A stretch of 64,000 nucleotides of DNA from Solea solea (Eukaryota > Chordata > Actinopteri > Pleuronectiformes > Soleidae), in NCBI RefSeq assembly GCF_958295425.1, contig NC_081139.1:17214388-17278387 (forward strand). Reading direction: 5' to 3'. Position numbers and translations under genes: made by a program. The notes beneath the pieces are model-generated. The model worked only from the letters and a program-made list of their open reading frames with translations, had not been told where the DNA came from and ran no database searches. Positions 56,935 through 64,000 of the stretch are shown piece by piece (position 1 is the stretch's first letter; each line of letters opens with the position of its first letter).

Positions 56935-59420
56935 TGCTATATGTAGAAAATATGCAGTTTAACATTTCTGAAAGAAACATTTTCCTCTGACTTTTAGGAT
57001 TCTCTGGCTTTTGAGACTAAGAAATTAGACAAACTCAAAGTGTATAATCTCAAAATCAGTAAATCAATAATGTAGCAACATTATTAGCAAGTCAGAGAAT
57101 AGAGAGTACTATAGTATAATCCAATTTTTTTATTTTTACCATTATGCATACTTAGTTGAGTATCTGTGTAAGACTAGCTCCTGGCGTTTCAAGCATCTCT
57201 TCAGTGCTGTTGAGACTGTGAGTTTGGATCGCCATGAATAGATCAGAAAAAGATCCACTTGTTCATCATCATCAATAAAAGCCTCTAATTATACCTACCT
57301 CTGCTTTGTACGATTTTCATTGTGTAATTTAGTCCTTATCCGACTTTATTTCATCTATCTCAAAGTGGCGAGGAGTAAGCTGTGTGTTGCCATGGGCTCG
57401 AACAGAAAGTTCTTCTAAGTCAAAGGCAAACAAATGTAAAATAGCAGTCTTTATTTTGAGGGTTGAGCTGTTCAGATCTGAAGTGGCACATTTGTCAGCT
57501 GCGCTTTTGTTGCTGTTGAAAGCCCATGTGAGCTTTGCTGACTGTCTATGGCCGATGCGAGTCAGAAACAATTGCCAAGCAATGTGTTGCTGAGAGCTGG
57601 CCATGAATTTTCTACATTGTTCGACCGCCAGGATGAAGATGAGAACTTGAACATTCATTACTGATAACTTTTTTTATTGCAGGGCCCATTAATGTGATTT
57701 ATAGCCAAGCAACAGCAAGTGAAATAAATACCTTCCTAATAGCCTGGGTCTTTTAGATCCACTGTATCCTTTTTTGGGGTCATGGCTTCCAACAATATAT
57801 TTTTTCCTCATTAGCAATTAAATTACAATTTTGATGCAATTTTAAATTTACCATGATCGTGCCAATCATGTCCATGTAATGAAAGCCTCTGGCTTGGAAT
57901 GCTGTCATCAGCTCTGTGTCAGTGGTTCTAGCTTTTCACCCTATTTCTAAAGGAAACTAGAATTAAATCAAGTCCAGTATGTACTGAGTGTCCTTGGTGT
58001 TTGACTTGTGTTCTAATTATTGTGTGTGTTGTGTTCCAAGTTATTTTTCCTGCAAAAATTCTGTCGAAAGACCTGCATTAGTTTTTAAAGTGACAATGAT
58101 GACTTTGTGGGTGGAGACCAAAGGGGTTTACAATAATAAACCTTATATAACCACATATATTACCTACTTTCAAATCACAGGTACAAGCCCACAGTCTTTG
58201 GTTGATAAAGCCTGATTTACAAAACTGGTGGCGTTACATTGTGCTTGTGGAAGCAGTCGCTGCTTAATTTCTGATAGAAAGAGCCTAAAACACATACGAC
58301 AAAATAAAATGACAAGGAAGCATAAAAAGAAAGAAATATATAAATCAAGAAGCTACATCACAACATTTACGGGAATGGAAAAAGTACCTCTTCTCTGAAC
58401 ATTGCATCACTGTTTGATAATCCAGTCACAGCTCTTTTTAGACCAAATATACACGAGTGAACACAAGGCAGTGCACAGAATAAAGAGCAGCTTAAAGCAG
58501 CTAATAAGGCTTCCAATTATGTGTCAAAGTCTTGTTTTTTTGTTGTTTGCCCTCCATGCTCCCCGGGCCACCTGCCTATGACTTCTTTGCCTTACAAGAA
58601 CATAGCAAGTCAGGTGGAAAAAAAAATCTGCTATAGTGAACATAATCCATGCAGCAATTACTTACAAAATGTAGCAGGCAAAACAATTTACTCCTCAATA
58701 AACATCCCTCTTATATGAGTCAGGGGCACTTCGCACTGTGACTAATAATGTGTTTTCTTTGATTTATTTAACTACATTATTGAAGCCCAAAAGAGAAAAA
58801 ATTATGCAGTAAAACAAAAAAATGGAAATAAAGTTGTGCTTTTTCTGCTTTCCACTTTTCCCCTTCTCAACCAGCTTGAGTCCTAACCCCTATCATCATG
58901 TATTTAGCCTTTCGATCCACGCAATAGCACTGAATATGTTAGTAAGATGCAGATATAGGTTTGATTCTGAGATCAACAATCTGATTTGGTTGATGGTACC
59001 AGTCTGTCTGCTTTGATTTACGCCATAAAAAAAACAAACAGGTTTACAACATTGTTCCTGAGGAAAGAAAAGGAACGCAGGAGTTACACAGAGAAAAAGA
59101 CAGCGGAACAACATGCAGGGCTGTTTCTTCAGATGGACAAAGAAGGGGAGAGCGAGTGTTCGGCAGTAAGAGAGCTCAATGCTCTGTACCCTCGGGGGGT
59201 GTGTGCTGATGAAAGAGACAGCCTATAGAGGGTACCTGTGAAGAGTATGGAGAGTGTTTTGCTTCAAACCAGTCAGTAGCTCTCCATACAGCCACCGACA
59301 GCAGACGCACTGTACAATGAGCTCATGAGGGATGTTGTGTTTGCACAAGAATACTTCCTAATTAAGGGTAAATATACACATTTAATGAAAGTGAAGTGGT
59401 CTCACATTCACCTCCTGTAG
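56935..59420. other. unique non-coding stretch
   Basis: No gene or transposon was recognised. The block at 57680-57900 is non-repetitive and AT-moderate, and could be conserved. The frame pair at 57329-57658 and 57384-57593 lies on opposite strands and has no domain. Confidence 0.4.
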
Positions 59421-59501
59421 TGATGTCTGCTGAATGTCCACGCTGCACTCATCGTTGGCAGAGACACCACAGGAAAGGAGCAGAGAGACAGCGACTAAAC
59501 G
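59421..59501 (+). other. candidate small exon with strong donor
   Basis: A modest acceptor (CACCTCCTGTAG) ends at 59420, and a near-consensus donor (ACG then GTGAGTAAA) begins at 59502. The 81 bases between are GC-richer than the surroundings. One frame, starting at an ATG at 59423, stays open to the donor for 26 codons plus one base and begins MSAECPRCTHRW. It matches no protein I know. It could equally be a non-coding leader exon. The donor is the best in the window by eye, but the acceptor's pyrimidine tract is poor. Confidence 0.2.
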
Positions 59502-62276
59502 GTGAGTAAATCCCTACAATATAGGAGACCTGTGTGTGTGTGTGTAAAATGTGTGGCTTTGAGGCTTCCTGAAAAGCCACAGTTTATGTTCACTCCCTTC
59601 ACAAAGCTCTGAGAATGTATCCAAGTTTGACATAAGCCATTATTGTGCAAAGTGTTTAGAATGTGGGTCACATATCGGAGCAGTAACCTTGGAATCTGGG
59701 ATGAAAATAAAGGCCTCTTTGATTCAGAACATGGCTTAGTGCATAAACAGAGGAGACAGCTCTAGGGCTGTCCCAAACAATATTTTTATTATATGCTTAC
59801 TCAACTCAGTGAACTGGGGCTGCAACTTCAAAATGTTGGTAGTCAACTAATAGAATGACTAAAACATAAAGCTGTGTTCGCTGAATTATAAAGGCTATTT
59901 ATGAGATTTTATCACAGCGTATTGATATCACTGATGCACAACAACACACAGATACCCAAGATTAAGAGGAACAGTATTATGGACCAAACCTGTCCCTGTA
60001 AGTAGACAGAAGGAATTCTGGAAAAATAACATATGCTTAACTTGTCGCTAATATGTTGCTCAGCCACAGTTCTCAGCCACAGAGCAGAAAAGGGGATTGT
60101 GCATGTTTTCCACCACTGACAATAAAAGTATTTTGCAGAGATGATTTGAGAATTAAACAAAGCAGCACATATACAATAGAGAATAGAAACTAACAGTCAA
60201 ACATACTGGATGTTCCAGGGAACAGAACCAACCTTTTAACTTCCCAAGGGCATAATACATTCAACCTTTAAAGTGTTCTGCACATTACTCCATAGGGGGC
60301 AAAGTAAGAAAAGGGTATTTTTCCATGAATGCAAGAAGACGAAAAAGAATGGACACACAAACTAATTTTTGGAAGATAAAATGAATATTCTGCTATACAT
60401 CTTAAAAATATATATTTGTGAGTGATGTTGAAAGTTTAGCAGCCACATGCTCCCTGACAGTTTTACAGCTATGGCTAACCAATTAGAAATAATGTGCCAT
60501 TTTTGGCAGTTGCATCCTTGGAGCCCAAAAGCATTTTGTCCTCCTGAGGCAGAGCTGCCTCGGGAGTTAGTGTGCACGGCGAGATAGTGACTGCAGTTCA
60601 TTTGAGGTGCCTCTAGCTTCATTTTTAAGAAGAGCTTTCTATTTTAAGCAAACCACCACTGAGCTAAGCATCAGTGCTAGATGTCACCTATATCCCCAGC
60701 CACAGCTATTCACCATGGGCCCTGCCATCATACTTTCATTATTGCCCTCTCCCTTTTGCTGCTAAAGAGAGGATATTTTGTCATTTTCGAGTAAGCAAAA
60801 GAAGAATGATTGTGGTCAAAGAAACATCGTTGATGTAAAATTTAAAAAAAATAAAAATGCCACACTGTTTCACAAGCCTCTAGGTTTCATTTTGATAAGA
60901 TTGCTTAGGATTCCATGCTGTTGATAGAGCAATTGTTTAGAATTGAATTATCATGATATTTTCTGCACCACTACACTGGAAATTGCGCATTTACAATTGA
61001 TTTGCAGGTATCTGTTAACAACCATATGGAATCTGTGGGAAGGTGTATGCAGGTAACCATAGCAACAACACCATCTTTGTTCTTAATTACCAGATAACCA
61101 CAAGTAAATTTAAATGAATGGATGATGAGATTTCCGTGGAGGAAATTGATTCTTGATTGACTCATGGACAGATTCACGGATGTTTGTCTTCCTGCATCAT
61201 CAGTGCGACATAGGGTAAAATCACACTCTGGATTTATGTCATGACAGGAAACAAATAACTCAACTCAACTCAACTCGGAGAATTATATTCAGAGGACATC
61301 CAAATCATATAGAGTAGATCGGGTTAAACATAAGGTCAACTTTTCTTAATTTGTTCTTGTGATGTCTTGTCTGGGATTTATTTTATATCTCTGTCTGAAG
61401 TAATGCTTAATTTGCACTGTCGACAGGGAAAACGAGCAATAACCATGGTAACAGTTGTGTTTCAGGGACAGGGTAACTCAAAGCCCAGTGTATCTTAGAT
61501 TAACTGGGTCCAAAGCAGAAGAATACCTGTCAGGCTCGAGCCATATACTTGGTTAGTAGTCGCTCAGGCTTGGTCCGGACATCAAATGCACTCTACCATT
61601 TCACACCCAATGTGGTGTTCACCTAGCAACCATGCGGCACTGTTACAGCCAATCACAGCTGTTCACGGCGACCGCGAATCAAAGACTATCAAAGACTACA
61701 TTGTTCCAGAGATGCGGCACTTAACTCGAGCTCTGAGACGGCATCATCCCCTGAGGCTGTGGTACAAGAGAAGATGACACAGCAAAGGGAAGAGGGGCAG
61801 GAGCCCCACACGGAACTAAGCTAAAACCCCTACAAACATACCACTTCAAGCTTCGTCATTACAAACACCCAGTTTAAGAAGAACGTGATGGAGTTGACAT
61901 TGCAGATCACATGTAATGATAACAATGGAAACTTGGCTTGATGTGAAAAACCCTGTCACTGCAATTGACTGGGTTCACTTCTCCATCAATGGAACAGACA
62001 GGAGAAGTGACTGGGATAAGAGAAGAGGTAGAGAGGTGGAGTTTGTGTTAACACAGGTGGTCTATCAATGTCAAGGTGATTAGTATCAAATGTTACTGAG
62101 GGAGTTAATGAGGGAGTTTATATCAGTAATAATAAGATATTTCTACATGTTCCTGCCAGTTCAACAACTGGCAGACTAAAAGCACACAAAAGGCAAAATT
62201 ATATATAATTTCAGGATATTTTAACTATGTTATCATGTTATCCAAATCCACACATCAGTGTATATTTCTTTTAGGA
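59502..62276. other. unique non-coding stretch
   Basis: No gene was recognised. TAGGGCTGTCCCAAACAATA at 59763 resembles a hAT-type end, with a weaker GGGGCTGCAAC at 59817, but no complete element can be delimited. A CAACT pentanucleotide array lies at about 61252-61277. The block at 60420-60790 is non-repetitive and contains a short inverted repeat around CTGAGGCAGAGCTGCCTCGG. Confidence 0.4.
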
Positions 62277-62370
62277 AAGGAAAGGATCTTTATTGTCATT
62301 GCACAACGAAATGTTGAGGTCAGATGGAGGGTTGATCAGAGGCGCTGCGACCAACCTGACCCAATGTAAC
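62277..62370 (-). mobile_element. LINE-type 3' tail, minus strand
   Basis: On the minus strand it reads GGGTCAGGTTGGTCGCAGCG, CTCTGATCAACCCTCCATC, AACATTTCGTTGTGCAATG and ACAATAAAGATCC followed by (CCTTT)n. It is the cleaner of two copies; the other is at 7331-7450 on the plus strand. The AATGACAATAAAG ending is typical of fish non-LTR retrotransposon tails. No coding part is attached. Confidence 0.65.
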
Positions 62371-62863
62371 TAACATATAACATGTTTTAAAGCTTTTCAT
62401 GGTTTTTTTTTGCCTCTCATAAAACTCCTTTCATGGAGATTTTCATGATCTCCACTCACTGTGTTTTTGTGCCTACAGGAAAAAAGAGTTTTGTAATTGT
62501 TATTATCAATGCTAACTTGACTAAAAACAGAGGTTTTTTAATTGTTATTTTTATTCTATTGTTGTTGTTCATCTGCAGGTAGTGACAGTTTTTCTGACTG
62601 CCATCTGTTTGACCAACAAGGCTTTACAGTTACTGATATGTCACCACCTGTTGGCCTACTTTTGACAGCACTTAAACATGGGTTTTTATGTTTTCATGTC
62701 CACACATGCTAGGTTTTCCAAAAAAATCTTAATACCCACCTATGTGTGGACAAGGCCCAAGTCTGTTCTGACTAAATTCTTCAAAAACTACCATGAGGTT
62801 GACAAACATCCTGGATATGCATTTCAATATTCCAGATGCCCACAAAGTTGCCTTTCTATCATA

Positions 62864-63800
62864 TGTTGGAGGAGGCTCTGTCAGCACTGTGGGATTGCTT
62901 TGACATCACAGATTGTAATTTCTAAATATGCTGAGGATACTAAACTGCCACTTTTGTGCTGCAAACTTCACTTAAATAAATACAATTACAGGGTAAAAAG
63001 AAGGCAGGAGGGAAGAGGACGAAAAGTCATCACAGCTGCCAAGGAAAACTATGGGTAGCAAAAAGAAGAGCAGTACAGTAACGACAACTCCCTGTGTGTG
63101 GAAAGGTACAAGGACAATAACTAACTACAAGGACAGACACACAATCACAGGCTCCAGCAGTGAAAACACTCTGAGCCACTTTCGTTGCTCACTGTGACCA
63201 TTGAAATGGCAGGTCGAACTGGGCAGACCAACTAGCAGAGGTCTTCACCAACATCTTTAACCTCCCACAGCATTTGCCTGTTGTCCTCTTCTGCCTCCTC
63301 TACAGTTATCCAGGCTCCTCAGAAACCCACAGTGAACTATATGAATAACTACTGCCCAGTTGCTCTAACCCCCATCATCACTGAAATGCTTTGAGAGACC
63401 GATTCTCACCCATTTCAATTTTTTTTGCCTCAAGTGATCGACAGATGATGGAGCGACGATGAACAGCTCTTTACATAACCTTCACACATCTTGAATATAT
63501 GAACAAAATGTTGATTTAATTTGATACAATCTTTCCCCATAAACAGGTGCAAAAACTGGGCTTGAATAGTTCACTTATGCACAAATATCCCCAAAACATT
63601 TGGAATAGAGGTTTAAAAGCCACACTCATCAATTATTGATACTGCATCGATACTCCTGATACGCCTCAGACTCTTGTAAAGTCTTCATGCATGACTGTTT
63701 TCCTCTACTCTACATCAACACAGTCATAAAATCTGCAGATGACAAACAGAAGACTGATTACAAACAAACTATTCTCAAGTGAGGAAGTTCAACATCTGGC
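62864..63800 (+). pseudogene. L2/CR1-like LINE ORF2 relic
   Basis: Ordered but frame-scattered fragments of a fish LINE polyprotein are visible. LEEALSALWDCFDITDCNF (from about 62866) matches the linker following the endonuclease. VWKGTRTITNYK (about 63100) matches the WQGIQTITNYK block. NWADQLAEVFTNIFNL (about 63217-63264) and NNYCPVALTP (63344-63373) match the start of the reverse transcriptase. STDDGATMNSSLH (about 63441) matches the next block, and IKSADDKQ (about 63727) corresponds to the FADD catalytic region. Many stops and frameshifts separate them, and the spacing between the last two is shortened. This is an old, inactive copy. The frame at 62678-63058 is part of it by overlap, not a host gene. 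Confidence 0.75.
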
Positions 63801-64000
63801 CAAGTGTTCCCTTTATAACCTGGGGCCTTGTGTATGAACGACTGTGCAGCTTCCACACGAACAGATGGCATACTCCCAAAATTTGTAAAGTACCTATAGA
63901 GATATCCAGATGTTTAGAACTCTGTGTGTCAAATCCTGTTATGACTTCCAAAAATTAATATGCTAATGACTATAACATACACTTCCTGACACGTTCTTCC
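63801..64000. other. right edge, nothing certain
   Basis: This may still be decayed LINE sequence, but no motif beyond 63800 is clear. TGGGGCCTTGTGTATGAACG at 63821 resembles the start of some other fish repeats; the window ends before this can be judged. Confidence 0.3.

Noticed and set aside
59763..59870. hAT-type element starting TAGGGCTGTCCCAAACAATA
   Set aside because: Only one end is visible and no boundary on the right could be set, so it is mentioned only within the stretch description.
60533..60575. microRNA-like hairpin around CTGAGGCAGAGCTGCCTCGG
   Set aside because: Arms are only about 8-10 bases and no longer stem forms; it does not match any microRNA I know.
1..64000. CRISPR arrays, bacterial operons, rRNA genes, LTR retroelements or endogenous viral sequences
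   Set aside because: No regularly spaced repeats, no operon-like gene packing, no rRNA motifs and no LTR pairs or retroviral protein motifs were seen. The window is consistent with vertebrate nuclear DNA.

Overview
This window looks like intergenic or intronic DNA from a ray-finned (teleost) fish nuclear genome. The base composition is AT-rich. There are frequent (CA)n, (GT)n, (AT)n and (CTG)n microsatellites and long homopolymers. The interspersed repeats are of fish types: tRNA-derived SINEs, L2/CR1-like LINE fragments, hAT and piggyBac-like non-autonomous elements. No bacterial gene organisation is present and no intact protein-coding gene was found. Nearly all open frames are short (under about 130 codons), not homologous to any family I recognise, and often explained by microsatellites. 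The only frames with recognisable protein signal come from transposable elements: a LINE C-terminus at 42.4 kb, reverse-transcriptase relics at 34.1 kb and 62.9-63.8 kb, and a hAT transposase relic at 53.7-54.1 kb.

Layout. 0-5.4 kb is mostly unique sequence, with a possible untranslated exon at the left edge. 5.4-14.4 kb is repeat-rich: SINEs at 5.5, 7.2, 10.1 and 14.0 kb, a LINE 3' tail at 7.3 kb, a TTAA-flanked MITE at 7.9 kb, a compact foldback at 10.35 kb, and a SINE nested in an older repeat at 13.7-14.3 kb. 14.8-24.3 kb is mostly unique. 24.3-29.3 kb holds SINE fragments and the second MITE copy. 29.3-34.0 kb is unique and includes an enhancer-like stretch near 31.1 kb. 34.1-34.65 kb is a pile of three retroelement pieces. 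35-42 kb is unique apart from microsatellites and one member of a dispersed repeat at 41 kb. 42.4-49.4 kb holds a young-looking LINE 3' end, a hAT MITE with a perfect 8-bp target duplication, a SINE and an A-rich element. 51.0-54.2 kb has another repeat and the hAT relic. 54.2-61 kb is mostly unique with one MITE-like element at 56.5 kb. 62.3-63.8 kb holds LINE remains.

Most notable are (i) two copies, 21 kb apart, of a 0.4-kb MITE with 12-bp terminal inverted repeats and TTAA target sites; (ii) a non-autonomous hAT whose interior is decayed transposase; (iii) a 208-bp hAT MITE with an exact 8-bp duplication; (iv) a 111-bp foldback built from three copies of one 16-17-bp unit; and (v) a dispersed family with members at 14.7, 41.0 and 46.1 kb and a probable fragment at 53.4 kb. 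I see no convincing new multi-gene system. Family assignments rest on recalled motifs and on comparisons within the window, not on database searches.
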